Assembly (NCBI RefSeq): GCF_040718835.1
Contig: NZ_JBFEFG010000281.1
Location: 682,001 to 746,000 of the forward strand
Length of the DNA: 64,000 nucleotides
Reading direction: 5' to 3'
DNA from: Bremerella sp. JC817
Lineage (GTDB): Bacteria; Planctomycetota; Planctomycetia; Pirellulales; Pirellulaceae
This document shows positions 1 to 7,963 of this stretch, piece by piece (the first letter of the stretch is position 1; every line of letters starts with the position of its first letter). The position numbers and the translations under genes are program-made. The notes under the pieces are model-generated. The model did not search any database. It was not told the origin of the DNA and saw only the letters and a list, made by a program, of their open reading frames with translations.

Positions 1-886
1 CGGCAGGGTAGTTCTGCTGCTTCAATGCCAGGCGCCCCAATTCGATCAAAGCTAACGGCGTCAGCACGTGATCGTACTGACCAGCGGTGGTCAAGCTTCG
101 CTGCAGCGTCTGCACGGCTTCGTCGGTCTTGCCGGCCGCGGCCAGGGCCAGACCATACTGGGCATCAACCCAGGCACCGGTCCAGTGATTTGGCGGTGCG
201 GGTCGTCGCTGCAACGCACCCAGCACCTGGCCGGTCAGGCCATCGTGCGGTGCCAATGGTCCCATGATTTCGGCCCGACGAAAGATCGCCAGCCCAATAC
301 AGCGCGCGATTTCACCCGCTCGGACTGGGGTCACCTGCAGCGTCGAAAGAACGCCGCCATTGCGGACCACCTGCTGGTTCTGGGCGTCGGTATTACCGCG
401 ATACATAGGGAGTGTATCGGGGTAGTTGCCAATGATCGTATTTCGGCCGGAACTTCCCCAGGTGACATTCGCACGGCGATCGTTCGTTTCCGGGCTAACC
501 GGACGAATGGAGTCAGGACTGATGCGCAGCAACCAATTGGTATGCTGCACGAACAACAGGAGCGCAGTGTTGTAATTCTCGAGGGCCAGCGCATTGTTGC
601 CCATCTGGTAGTGGCATTCGCCCAGCATCGTGGCGTAGCAGATCGAATCAACCCAGCGGCCATCGCTCGAAATGATGGCGGAGCTCTTGCCGGCGGAATT
701 GAACGCTTCGCCGGCGGTCTCGTAATCTCCCTGGAAGAAGGCACCAAAACCAACGAAATAAGCGTCCGACGGCACTGTGGTGCTACGACGCTGATTGTTC
801 TGGGCCCACGATTGCGCAGGCAGTGCAAACAGAGCGATGAGGACGAGAAATAAGATCGAGGGGGTTCGGCTGCTAGCCCAAGGCAT
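1..886 (-). CDS. Secreted tetratricopeptide-like protein, 3' end outside window
   Basis: Reading the minus strand from the ATG at 886 gives an uninterrupted frame that runs off the left edge (295 codons visible). The first ~28 residues are a classical signal peptide ending in LPAQSWAQ. The mature part contains helix-rich repeat-like stretches (DAYFVGFGAFFQGDYETAGEAF, ALAAAGKTDEAVQTLQR) of tetratricopeptide character, so it probably acts as a periplasmic scaffold. An AAGGAG ribosome site lies 8 bases before the start. A long open frame on the opposite strand (68-853) has no recognisable protein features and is taken as a shadow. Exact function is unknown; the gene could also be a longer protein with a further C-terminal domain. 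Confidence 0.8.
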   Translation of the reverse strand, partial: MPWASSRTPSILFLVLIALFALPAQSWAQNNQRRSTTVPSDAYFVGFGAFFQGDYETAGEAFNSAGKSSAIISSDGRWVDSICYATMLGECHYQMGNNALALENYNTALLLFVQHTNWLLRISPDSIRPVSPETNDRRANVTWGSSGRNTIIGNYPDTLPMYRGNTDAQNQQVVRNGGVLSTLQVTPVRAGEIARCIGLAIFRRAEIMGPLAPHDGLTGQVLGALQRRPAPPNHWTGAWVDAQYGLALAAAGKTDEAVQTLQRSLTTAGQYDHVLTPLALIELGRLALKQQNYPA

Positions 887-1256
887 CGGCAGGCTCCTTC
901 GAGGAATTAGCTTCTGCGGAGGTGTTACCGCCATTCTACCCCCCACATGCAAGCGATACATGGAAAAAGCCAAAGTCATTGCCAGCATTCGGAATATGCC
1001 ACGCAATTTCGTACCGTAGGGTGGTGAGCTGAGGCGAGCGCGACCAAGTGTCAAGTTGGAACGGTTAGGGGGATTTCGTCGCTCCTACCGGTTTTTCCTG
1101 TTTTTGGAGCAAAGTTTCGCCCCGGATGCGTCGATATCGAAAGTAACGAATTTACGCATTTCATGCGTTATGCATTCACGCGACCCTTACAACCCACGAC
1201 AAGCGAGCCAATGGTTCAGGATGAACCGCTCGCCGACCTGGTGGAGACTTCCAAGG
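887..1256. other. Divergent intergenic region with small inverted repeat
   Basis: These 370 bases separate the leftward secreted-protein gene from the rightward lipoprotein gene and must hold both promoters. The only structure seen is ACGCAT-ttc-ATGCGT at 1155-1169, a 6-bp inverted repeat about 90 bases upstream of the lipoprotein start. No convincing -35/-10 pair or small gene was found. Confidence 0.3.
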
Positions 1257-1490
1257 ATGGAAACGAAACGCACCTGGATTCAGACCACGTTGTACTCCGG
1301 CCTCGGATGTATTGCCCTCTTGGCGGGAACTGGTTGCCAAGTGGACGTGGGCGGACAAACGCTGCCAAGCCCTTATTACATCTACGACGACGTCCAGTAC
1401 TACTCGGAAGGTCCGGAATTCAAGCTTCAGCGTGAATCCGACGCGATGGAAGCCTACCGAGCCGAAGAAGCTGCCCGCGAAGGCAACTAA
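1257..1490 (+). CDS. Small lipoprotein of unknown function
   Basis: A 77-residue protein. The start at 1257 gives METKRTWIQ followed by a hydrophobic stretch and the lipobox LAGTGC, with Cys24 as the predicted lipidated residue. An upstream in-frame extension to 1056 is possible but would bury the signal. The mature part is short, rich in Tyr, Asp and Glu (YYIYDDVQYY), and ends in an acidic/alanine helix. A TGGAG motif precedes the start. No family is recognised. It is followed by a strong hairpin terminator, so it is probably a single-gene unit. Confidence 0.7.
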   Translation: METKRTWIQTTLYSGLGCIALLAGTGCQVDVGGQTLPSPYYIYDDVQYYSEGPEFKLQRESDAMEAYRAEEAAREGN

Positions 1491-1517
1491 GGCTACGTCG
1501 ATCACGAAATAAACGAT

Positions 1518-1553
1518 CACCGTGCTGCGAAGAACTTCTCAGCACGGTGTTTT
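1518..1553 (+). terminator. Rho-independent terminator after small lipoprotein
   Basis: CACCGTGCTG (1518-1527) pairs perfectly with CAGCACGGTG (1540-1549) across a 12-base loop and is followed by TTTT. It lies between two convergent genes. Confidence 0.8.
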
Positions 1554-1564
1554 CGTGCGCCGAT

Positions 1565-2572
1565 TTAAACTTCTTTCCATTGCAAATAGTCGCGTGCCCG
1601 TTCCATCAAACAGAAGGCACATACGATGTTGTCCCAGCTATGCTCTTTGCCGAGGATATTCGCGGCATTGACTTGCTCGACTTTCTGTCGCTGCTGAGAA
1701 GCGAGGCTCAAACCGATGTAGCCAGCCGCTTCGTCTCCCTTACGCTGCGTCGCCAGGCGATAGTGCTTCAAGATCTTGTCGGCACTATTGAATGCGTTGT
1801 ACATCCGATCGATCACTTCCATCGCTTGCCCATTGCGACCGGTCGGATAAACGGCCGAATAGGTCACGCCGGCCGACAATAGCACCACGCGGTAGCCATG
1901 CTCGTTGGGCTCATGCTCTGGCAGCACGCGTCCCCCCAGCGTTCCGCCACCCAGCAGATGGCAAGCCCCGGTCACCACGCGAGCCCCGAGGCTAAACGCC
2001 GACAACGAAACCTGTTCGGTCGGCGGAAGGGTCATCAAGTAAGATGCAAGATAAAACGCATCAGCATCGGCTCGAACGGCATGTTCGCGAACCGTTCGCA
2101 GAGGATGCGGTTCTTCCTGGGTCGGCCACGACCAGATAACGTGGCGAACCTTCTGATCCATCGACAGACCACGCGTTAGCTCGTGGTACATCTCCCAGCC
2201 ACGGCGTTCGGCCCAATAGGTATTCATCCAATTGCCATGGACGTAGACGCTGGTCAATCCGCCGGGCGATGGCATATCGACGAAGGCATCCCACTCGATC
2301 GACTTCCAACCTTCACCGACAACATACTGCGACACTTGCAGGTTCTCGACCGGCAATTGCCAGCCGCAGCCGCCAGGCGCACAGCGGGACGAGACCATGA
2401 AGACCTCGTCGCCGGGACGAGGTTCTTTGCAGTGGTAGCCGCAAGGATAGCCGTCGATCGATTCGCGGAATCCACCGGAATTGGCCAAAAGCGATGTGCC
2501 AGAGACTAGCAACATCAACAGGGCAAGCAGGCACAACCGAACCTGGCAGGAAGTTAAACGATAGGCGTTCAT
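1565..2572 (-). CDS. Secreted alpha/beta-hydrolase-like protein
   Basis: A 335-residue protein when started at the ATG at 2572, which puts a hydrophobic signal peptide (LLALLMLLVSGTSLLA) at the N-terminus; an upstream ATG at 2611 only adds a proline/lysine-rich leader. The mature protein has an HGN segment (VYVHGNWMN), fitting an oxyanion-hole region, and AFSLGA, which resembles the nucleophile elbow of alpha/beta hydrolases (DUF900/lipase-like) with the first Gly replaced, the Ser at about residue 194. There are several Cys residues in the N-terminal 70 mature residues (YPCGYHCKEP, RCAPGGCGW), suggesting disulfides. Substrate unknown; catalytic activity is inferred only. Confidence 0.65.
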   Translation of the reverse strand: MNAYRLTSCQVRLCLLALLMLLVSGTSLLANSGGFRESIDGYPCGYHCKEPRPGDEVFMVSSRCAPGGCGWQLPVENLQVSQYVVGEGWKSIEWDAFVDMPSPGGLTSVYVHGNWMNTYWAERRGWEMYHELTRGLSMDQKVRHVIWSWPTQEEPHPLRTVREHAVRADADAFYLASYLMTLPPTEQVSLSAFSLGARVVTGACHLLGGGTLGGRVLPEHEPNEHGYRVVLLSAGVTYSAVYPTGRNGQAMEVIDRMYNAFNSADKILKHYRLATQRKGDEAAGYIGLSLASQQRQKVEQVNAANILGKEHSWDNIVCAFCLMERARDYLQWKEV

Positions 2573-2649
2573 CAAAGTTTTAGGCTTGGGGGGAGCTTTA
2601 GGGTCACGCAATCCATCGCAGTAACTTTATCACGTATTTGGCGCGCGGC

Positions 2650-2665
2650 GATGAAAATTTTCATC
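2650..2665. promoter_or_regulatory. Perfect 16-bp palindrome, possible operator
   Basis: GATGAAAATTTTCATC is fully self-complementary with no spacer. It lies between two divergently transcribed genes (hydrolase start 2572, lipoprotein start 2788), where a dimeric regulator could bind. No regulator gene is adjacent, so the role is inferred. Confidence 0.4.
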
Positions 2666-2696
2666 ATCCATGTTGCCGGAAATTCTCATGTTTCAG

Positions 2697-2724
2697 TTGC
2701 ACATCGTTAATTGTGGGGTAGTGT
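2697..2724 (+). promoter_or_regulatory. Possible sigma70-like promoter
   Basis: TTGCAC, a 16-base spacer and TAGTGT resemble a weak -35/-10 pair about 65 bases upstream of the lipoprotein start at 2788. Planctomycete promoters are poorly conserved, so this is only a candidate. Confidence 0.25.
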
Positions 2725-2787
2725 TTCGCAGCCAAACTTGTGTTTGTTTCATTTCCCCAGTCGCAACGTTCCCATGAGGAGAACCCC

Positions 2788-3027
2788 ATGAAGCGCTTTA
2801 CGCTACTTCTGTCGTGCGTGGCTTTGCTTGCCGCGACCGCCGGTTGCCGCTGCGGGGGTGACATTTTCAACTGGCGATCGAGCAACGATGGTTGCTGCGG
2901 ACCTGTTGAATCGATCAGCCCTGCCGTGACCAGCTATGACCCGCCCATTTCGTACGAAGGCAGTTACGACGGCTCGTCCGTGATCGTCTCGCCTCCCGAA
3001 AATGTTTTGCCGGCACCTGCCCGCTAA
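2788..3027 (+). CDS. Small cysteine-rich lipoprotein
   Basis: A 79-residue protein. The ATG at 2788 is preceded by GAGGAGA at a spacing of about 6 bases, a clear ribosome site. The signal peptide MKRFTLLLSCVALLAATAGC ends in a lipobox with lipidated Cys20, followed by RCGGD and a second Cys pair (DGCCGP). The rest is a low-complexity Ser/Pro/Tyr tail. Such short lipoproteins are frequent in planctomycetes but no function is known. A strong terminator follows directly. Confidence 0.75.
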   Translation: MKRFTLLLSCVALLAATAGCRCGGDIFNWRSSNDGCCGPVESISPAVTSYDPPISYEGSYDGSSVIVSPPENVLPAPAR

Positions 3028-3072
3028 ACCGGACACCCAGTCCGCATCACGGGCTGGGGTGCACGTCCAATG

Positions 3073-3118
3073 GCCACCTTTCTGTCGAGATTTACTCGCT
3101 GGAAAGGTGGCTTTTTTT
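3073..3118 (+). terminator. Rho-independent terminator
   Basis: GCCACCTTTC (3073-3082) pairs perfectly with GAAAGGTGGC (3102-3111) and is followed by seven T residues. It ends the lipoprotein unit. Confidence 0.85.
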
Positions 3119-3388
3119 ACGCACCTTTCTTTCTTCGGACCATCACCCCTCCCAATCCGGGTGTTTCGTATCGAGTCCGCGTAACCGGTACGACTGCCAA
3201 TACAGGTGCAGTTACCCGAACCGATATTGGGATTGCCAGACTCAGCAGATTCCCTGGCCCGAATTCGCCCCGTTCCCTGGAAGCGACTAAGATAGAGTAT
3301 CAGGCGGCAGGTGAAGGAGTACTGGCCCGGACCGGCACACGGAAGACCTCACGACTCCATCGTTCTTCCCCAATTGCCCGAAGATTTC
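3119..3388. other. Intergenic, no gene seen
   Basis: Between the terminator and the transglutaminase-like pair. It should contain the promoter of the pair, but no clear motif or conserved reading frame is visible. Confidence 0.3.
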
Positions 3389-4354
3389 ATGCTGCGATAC
3401 ACCTTCCCCCTTCTGCTCGTCGCCCTCAGCTTTCCGAACACGTTGTGGGCTCAATTCGACAACGTCCAACCTGACGAAGCGAAATCAGCCACCGTTCTTG
3501 GTACCTCGAAGACCGCCAAATACCAGGTCGGTGTCAAAATCCAAGCGGTCGGCGGTCCCGTCGGCGGACTGGTCGCCTCGATTCCGGTTCCCGCAGACTG
3601 GCCGGAACAATCGGTGCGTCTGGCGGACGAAGAGATCTCGCCTGAGATCGGCCGGGTCGGTTACCGCCTGGTCGAAGGGACCGTCAAAGAGATGATGATC
3701 TCGATCCCACGCCTCAACGCCGGTCAAACCGCCGTCGCGCTGATTACCGTGGAAGTCGAACGCCGCTCCGCCTCCCCTCCTGCTGATACGTCCGGCCTGA
3801 AGATCCCGAAACGGGTTCCATTGGCGATGCGACGTTACCTTGGCTCCAGTCCATTCATCGAATCGCGTCACGGCGAGATACGTTCGCAGGCCAAAGAGAT
3901 CACCAAAGACATCGAATCGGACTGGGACAAAGTCGAAGCGATCTACGACTGGGTGCGTGACAACATCGAGTATACCACGACTCAAAACACGAACGCCGTG
4001 ACCGCACTTCGCGACAAGAAAGGTGACTTTGAAGACGTCACCGGCGTCTTTATCGCCCTATGCCGAGCCTCGGACATTCCTGCCCGTACGGTTTGGGTGC
4101 CAAGCACCAGCTATGCCGAGTTCTACCTGGAAGACGAAAACGGCGATGGCCACTGGTACCCATGCCGCGTCGCCGGAGACCGTGCTTTCGGCGAAATGCC
4201 TGATCATCCGATCATCCTGCAAAAGGGTGACAACTTCCGCGTGCCTGATAAAAAAGAGCCTCAGCGTTTCGTCAACGAAAAGCTGACTGGCAAAGCAGTG
4301 CGTGGTGGTGGCAAGCCAAAGGTCGAGTTCGTTCGCGAGGTGCTCGGTGGTTAA
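3389..4354 (+). CDS. Secreted transglutaminase-like protein lacking catalytic residues
   Basis: A 321-residue protein started at the ATG that gives a signal peptide ending at LWAQ. An N-terminal beta-rich region (about 40-125) precedes a transglutaminase-like domain (about 150-290). In the neighbouring paralogue this domain carries GDCEE and VPGHCYPEF, which hold the catalytic Cys and the likely His. Here the same places read GDFED (Phe214) and VPSTSYAEF (Thr240), so both residues are lost while flanking sequence (ALCRASDIPARTVWVP, ILQKGDNFR) is kept. It is therefore probably a non-enzymatic partner or a regulatory or binding version. It overlaps the next gene by 8 bases, which implies translational coupling. 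Confidence 0.8.
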   Translation: MLRYTFPLLLVALSFPNTLWAQFDNVQPDEAKSATVLGTSKTAKYQVGVKIQAVGGPVGGLVASIPVPADWPEQSVRLADEEISPEIGRVGYRLVEGTVKEMMISIPRLNAGQTAVALITVEVERRSASPPADTSGLKIPKRVPLAMRRYLGSSPFIESRHGEIRSQAKEITKDIESDWDKVEAIYDWVRDNIEYTTTQNTNAVTALRDKKGDFEDVTGVFIALCRASDIPARTVWVPSTSYAEFYLEDENGDGHWYPCRVAGDRAFGEMPDHPIILQKGDNFRVPDKKEPQRFVNEKLTGKAVRGGGKPKVEFVREVLGG

Positions 4355-5306
4355 ACAGTTCTTCGCGGCAACGTTGCTTCTGCTGGCCTGCGGTTCGTGG
4401 GCATCGGCTCAGTTTGGTGCGGTCGAAACACCAGCCGCTTCCTCCGGTGGCGTTGGCAACTTTGAAACCGGATTCACGCTACAAGTCCAAGGGCCTGCCT
4501 TGGGTGTGACGGCAACCTTTCCGGTACCGGCCAACTGGCAAGATCAGAAGGTAGAACTGGTTCGCCAGGAACTCCCTCCAGGGGCTTCGCTCAAGTTCCT
4601 CGACTTGGATGGAACCAGCCAGGCCCGAGTTGATATCCCTCGCATGTCGGCCGGCGAGACCGCGAAGGTGATGCTCTATTTCCAGGTCGATCGCCAACCG
4701 ATCGTTGCCCCGAATCGACCTGAGTCGTTAACTGCGCCGAGTCAAAAGCAACTCGATCGAACCCAGCGGAAGTATCTTCTGCCAGGGCCTTTCGTCGAAA
4801 GCCGTGACAACAAGATCACGACGGTCGCTCAGTCGTTGGCGAAGCCCGATGCTTCCACATGGGATCAGGTCGAAGCCTATTACGACTTCGTCCATCAGAA
4901 CGTCACCTACGAAAACGGCCCGATGAAGGGCGCTGTTGCGGCACTAGAAGAAGGCCGCGGTGACTGCGAAGAAATGACGACGCTCTTTGTCGCCTTGTGC
5001 CGGGCCGGCAACATCCCGGCCCGCACGGTCTGGGTGCCGGGACATTGCTATCCAGAGTTCCTCACGAAAACCGACGACGGTACCGACCGCTGGGTGGCAG
5101 TCGAAATGACAGGCGACTTTCCTTTTGGACAATCGCCCGAGAAGCGTCCCATCTTGCAAAAGGGGGACAACTTTCGCATCGCTGGCAGTCGCAAGCCACA
5201 GCACTACGTGAAGCAGGAACTGGCCATTCGCGACTACAAAGGATCGGCCCCGCCGGCAGTGGTCTGGTTGCCAGCTCCCGGCAAGGAACCTCCTCGAGCC
5301 GAATAA
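4347..5306 (+). CDS. Secreted transglutaminase-like (cysteine protease fold) protein
   Basis: A 319-residue protein. The GTG start at 4347 overlaps the stop of the preceding gene and yields a signal peptide ending in WASAQ; an in-frame start at 4302 would prepend a non-signal segment. The layout is the same as its neighbour, a beta-rich N-terminal part and a transglutaminase-like domain. GDCEE (Cys207) and VPGHCYPEF (His233) are intact, so it is predicted to be catalytically competent, as a protease or transglutaminase acting outside the cytoplasm. The substrate is unknown. Co-translation with an active-site-less paralogue suggests a heteromeric pair. Confidence 0.8.
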   Translation: MVKQFFAATLLLLACGSWASAQFGAVETPAASSGGVGNFETGFTLQVQGPALGVTATFPVPANWQDQKVELVRQELPPGASLKFLDLDGTSQARVDIPRMSAGETAKVMLYFQVDRQPIVAPNRPESLTAPSQKQLDRTQRKYLLPGPFVESRDNKITTVAQSLAKPDASTWDQVEAYYDFVHQNVTYENGPMKGAVAALEEGRGDCEEMTTLFVALCRAGNIPARTVWVPGHCYPEFLTKTDDGTDRWVAVEMTGDFPFGQSPEKRPILQKGDNFRIAGSRKPQHYVKQELAIRDYKGSAPPAVVWLPAPGKEPPRAE

Positions 5307-5315
5307 GTCAGCATC

Positions 5316-5819
5316 TTACTTCTTCAGATGCTGCATGATTTCGTCGCCCATCGCGCGATCAGGCTTGGTCCCTTCCAGCACGGCGATGATCTTTCCCTGC
5401 TCGTCGATGATGTACGAGTCGAAACCTTCCGGGCTATACGCTCCGGTTCGCTCCGCTTTCAGGTCCAAGGCGAATGGCATCGTTGCCTTCGTCTTGTCGC
5501 GAATCTTCTTCAAACCGTCGCTGCCGGTTGCTTCTTCTCGCCAGATGACCAGCACTTCCGCGCCGGCGTCTTGAATGGCATCGTAGTGCTTCTGCAGATC
5601 GACGACTTGCTTCATGCAGAAGGGACACCAGTTGGCGCGATTGAAACTGAGTACCAGTTTCTTCCCCTTGAAGTCACTGAGGTTGATCGTGTCGGCACCT
5701 TCCCCTTTCAGCGAGAACTCAGGAGCCTTGTCTCCGACCTTCAGCTCTTCAGCAACAGACGTGGAAGCCATCAGGGCAACGGCGGTCAAACAGAGTGTGG
5801 TAATTGTCTTGGTAATCAT
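5316..5819 (-). CDS. Secreted peroxiredoxin/TlpA-like thiol protein
   Basis: A 167-residue protein of the AhpC/TSA-thioredoxin superfamily. The ATG at 5819 has GGAG 8 bases upstream and gives a signal peptide (about 1-23). VGDKAPEFSL is the typical family entry motif, and Cys65-Pro-Phe-Cys68 (NWCPFCMKQ) is the redox centre. It probably reduces peroxide or protein thiols in the periplasm. It converges on the transglutaminase-like pair with only 9 bases between stops and follows the terminator of a second thioredoxin-fold gene on the same strand. Confidence 0.85.
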   Translation of the reverse strand: MITKTITTLCLTAVALMASTSVAEELKVGDKAPEFSLKGEGADTINLSDFKGKKLVLSFNRANWCPFCMKQVVDLQKHYDAIQDAGAEVLVIWREEATGSDGLKKIRDKTKATMPFALDLKAERTGAYSPEGFDSYIIDEQGKIIAVLEGTKPDRAMGDEIMQHLKK

Positions 5820-5916
5820 CGTGGATCTCCATGCGAATAAAGGTTGGTGGCCTCGTGGTTCATTATAGAATCGCAGGCCTCCCTTCCCCCGACCGTGCTG
5901 CAGATCACACAAGAAC

Positions 5917-5955
5917 GAAAAAAGGCAAGGTGAGCGTTCACCTTGCCTTTTTTTG
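5917..5955 (-). terminator. Bidirectional-type terminator after TlpA-like gene
   Basis: GGCAAGGTGA (5924-5933) and TCACCTTGCC (5938-5947) form a perfect 10-bp stem with a 4-base loop. Six A residues on one side and seven T residues on the other give a U-tract in either direction. On the minus strand it ends the lipoprotein gene 5978-7810. Confidence 0.85.
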
Positions 5956-5977
5956 TTCGACTTCTATCGGGTGGCGT

Positions 5978-7810
5978 TTAACGCACAACCTTCAGGCTGA
6001 CGTCAGATTCAGCGGTCTCAGGAACCATTTGGTTGGCTGGGACGGTAGCCCCAGGCACCTGGGTGACTGGGGTGCTCAACGATTGCACGCCGCCGGCCCC
6101 TTGGTTCAGGACACTTTGGAGCAACTCTTCCAGACGTTCGCCACGTGGATTGATTTCCACCACGGTGCCGTCAGGACCGACGAAGACCAGAAACGGCAGT
6201 GCTTCGACGCCGCAGCGCTGGGCATTCGGGTCTTTGAAACCGGTCGTATCTGGGTTGGCACTGATGACGGTTGGCCAAGGCAATTGCTTCTGTTGGAAGA
6301 ACTGGTTGCGAGCTTCGGCCGTGTCGTCGAGATTGATGCTCACGACTTCGAAGCCCTTCGCGCGGTACTTCTGATAGACCTGATTGATGTGGTCCATCTC
6401 TTCGATGCAGATTGGACACCAGGTCGCCCAGAAGTCGACCAGAACCCACTTGCCCTTGTACTGTTCCCAGTTGAAAGGCGTACCGTTCAGGTTGTTGCCT
6501 TCGACGACGAATGGCTTGGCAATCAAACCGGTTCGCTTTTCAGCATTCTTGACCGAGATGTTGACCGACTCGACCACCTGAGGATCAGGATGGTTGCCGT
6601 AATGTTCCAGCATGAGGTTGGCCAAGCGACGCGCCAACTGCATCTTGCGATAGTCCTCCATCTGCATTTCGATGGTCGCCAGCATCTGCAGCGGTTCGAG
6701 GTCTTCCTTTTCCTTGGTCGCGATCCAGGCACGCAGCGCGGCGACCAGTTGGTCTTCCGAAGCTTCGTCACCATTGGCGGCGGCCATCATGGTGCCCAGA
6801 ATCTTGTACTGCATGATCATGTCATCCAGTTCGGTCGCACGAGCAGCCAGCTTTTCGTCTTTGGCACCGGTGAACGAATTCTTCATCATCGTCAGGATGG
6901 TGACGGCTTCGTTGGTGTGACCCATGCGGGCAAACACGGTGGCGGCGTTCTCAGCAACACCGAAGTGCATGATGTCAGCGTTAGGATCTTCGATGATGTA
7001 ACGCGAGTCTTCCAGAACAGGCTGGAACAACGATGGTTCGCCAGCAGCGAACTGGGCCAACATCTGCTCGAACAGGAACAAACGGGCAAATCGCGAAACT
7101 TCAGGATCGTTCGATCCGGCAATGTTCTGAGCGTACTGAATACGTTCCTGACGGATGGCGTTGGCCTGTTCCGGCAGAATCTGAATCAGCATTTCATAAG
7201 CGTTGAACTTGAACTGCACCGCATTGCGACGTACGTCCGAGGTTGCCCCAGGAACGGCCAGCAGCTTGTCGGAAGCAGCCAGAATGTTCGAGTAAACCTT
7301 CGACGCGAACTGACGCAGTTCGGCAGGCGTGGCGTTGTCCGGAAACGGAACGGCCGTCAAGTTATTCATATAGGTCAGCAGCTGCACGGCGTTGCCATCT
7401 GGCACATTGTCCAGATCCATTGCGGCAGCCAGCTCAGCGGCCGTCATCGCCGGGGTCAGGTCTTCCTGGGCTTGCGCCGCTTGACCGTTGACCTGCATCT
7501 CGGCCCCGTCCTGGGCAGGAGCCGCAGCAACCATGTTCTGCTCGGTCGAAGTGAACTTCGATCCACCCGCAGGGCTTGCTGCCGCAGCGGAAGTCGCCGG
7601 GTTGGTCTGCGGCGTCGCGTTCTGCGTCGCATTGACCTGAACGGTCGGTTGGGTAGGTGCCGCGGCGGTCGAATTGCCGGCGGCAGGTTGTTCGATACTC
7701 ACGGTTGGCGGCGCGGTATCACCACCACCGCAACCACTCAACGTCAGCCCAGCTGCCGCTGCTACGGCAGCCGACCAGCAACTCTTGTTCAGCAACACTC
7801 GAACTCGCAT
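5978..7810 (-). CDS. TlpA-like thioredoxin lipoprotein with long N-terminal helical region
   Basis: A 610-residue protein started at the ATG at 7810. The signal ends in LTLSGC, so Cys27 is the likely lipidation site. A Pro/Thr/Ala-rich linker (about 30-115) follows, then a long alpha-helical region (about 120-420) and a C-terminal thioredoxin domain with FWATWCPIC, the redox pair being Cys465 and Cys468. The thioredoxin part is like TlpA/ResA disulfide reductases, which act on the outer face of the inner membrane or in the periplasm. The helical region has no recognised family and may bind a client. The opposite strand is open over almost the whole gene (5831-7930) but shows no protein-like features. 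Confidence 0.85.
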   Translation of the reverse strand: MRVRVLLNKSCWSAAVAAAAGLTLSGCGGGDTAPPTVSIEQPAAGNSTAAAPTQPTVQVNATQNATPQTNPATSAAAASPAGGSKFTSTEQNMVAAAPAQDGAEMQVNGQAAQAQEDLTPAMTAAELAAAMDLDNVPDGNAVQLLTYMNNLTAVPFPDNATPAELRQFASKVYSNILAASDKLLAVPGATSDVRRNAVQFKFNAYEMLIQILPEQANAIRQERIQYAQNIAGSNDPEVSRFARLFLFEQMLAQFAAGEPSLFQPVLEDSRYIIEDPNADIMHFGVAENAATVFARMGHTNEAVTILTMMKNSFTGAKDEKLAARATELDDMIMQYKILGTMMAAANGDEASEDQLVAALRAWIATKEKEDLEPLQMLATIEMQMEDYRKMQLARRLANLMLEHYGNHPDPQVVESVNISVKNAEKRTGLIAKPFVVEGNNLNGTPFNWEQYKGKWVLVDFWATWCPICIEEMDHINQVYQKYRAKGFEVVSINLDDTAEARNQFFQQKQLPWPTVISANPDTTGFKDPNAQRCGVEALPFLVFVGPDGTVVEINPRGERLEELLQSVLNQGAGGVQSLSTPVTQVPGATVPANQMVPETAESDVSLKVVR

Positions 7811-7963
7811 GGAACACTTCCTGATAAATTTCTCGGATCCTTCCCGATTGCCCACGGAAAGTCGCGGCGGAATTCTAGAGGATTGGCGAAATCGATACAG
7901 CGCCGATTTCGCATGATTCTGCTGGCATGAACCACCTGACAGAGGGTGGCGATTAAGAGAGCG

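Noticed and set aside
5831..7930. 699-codon open frame antisense to the TlpA-like gene
   Set aside because: The minus strand has a lipoprotein signal and a thioredoxin domain; the antisense product has low-complexity Arg/His/Val composition and no motifs. It arises from biased codon use.
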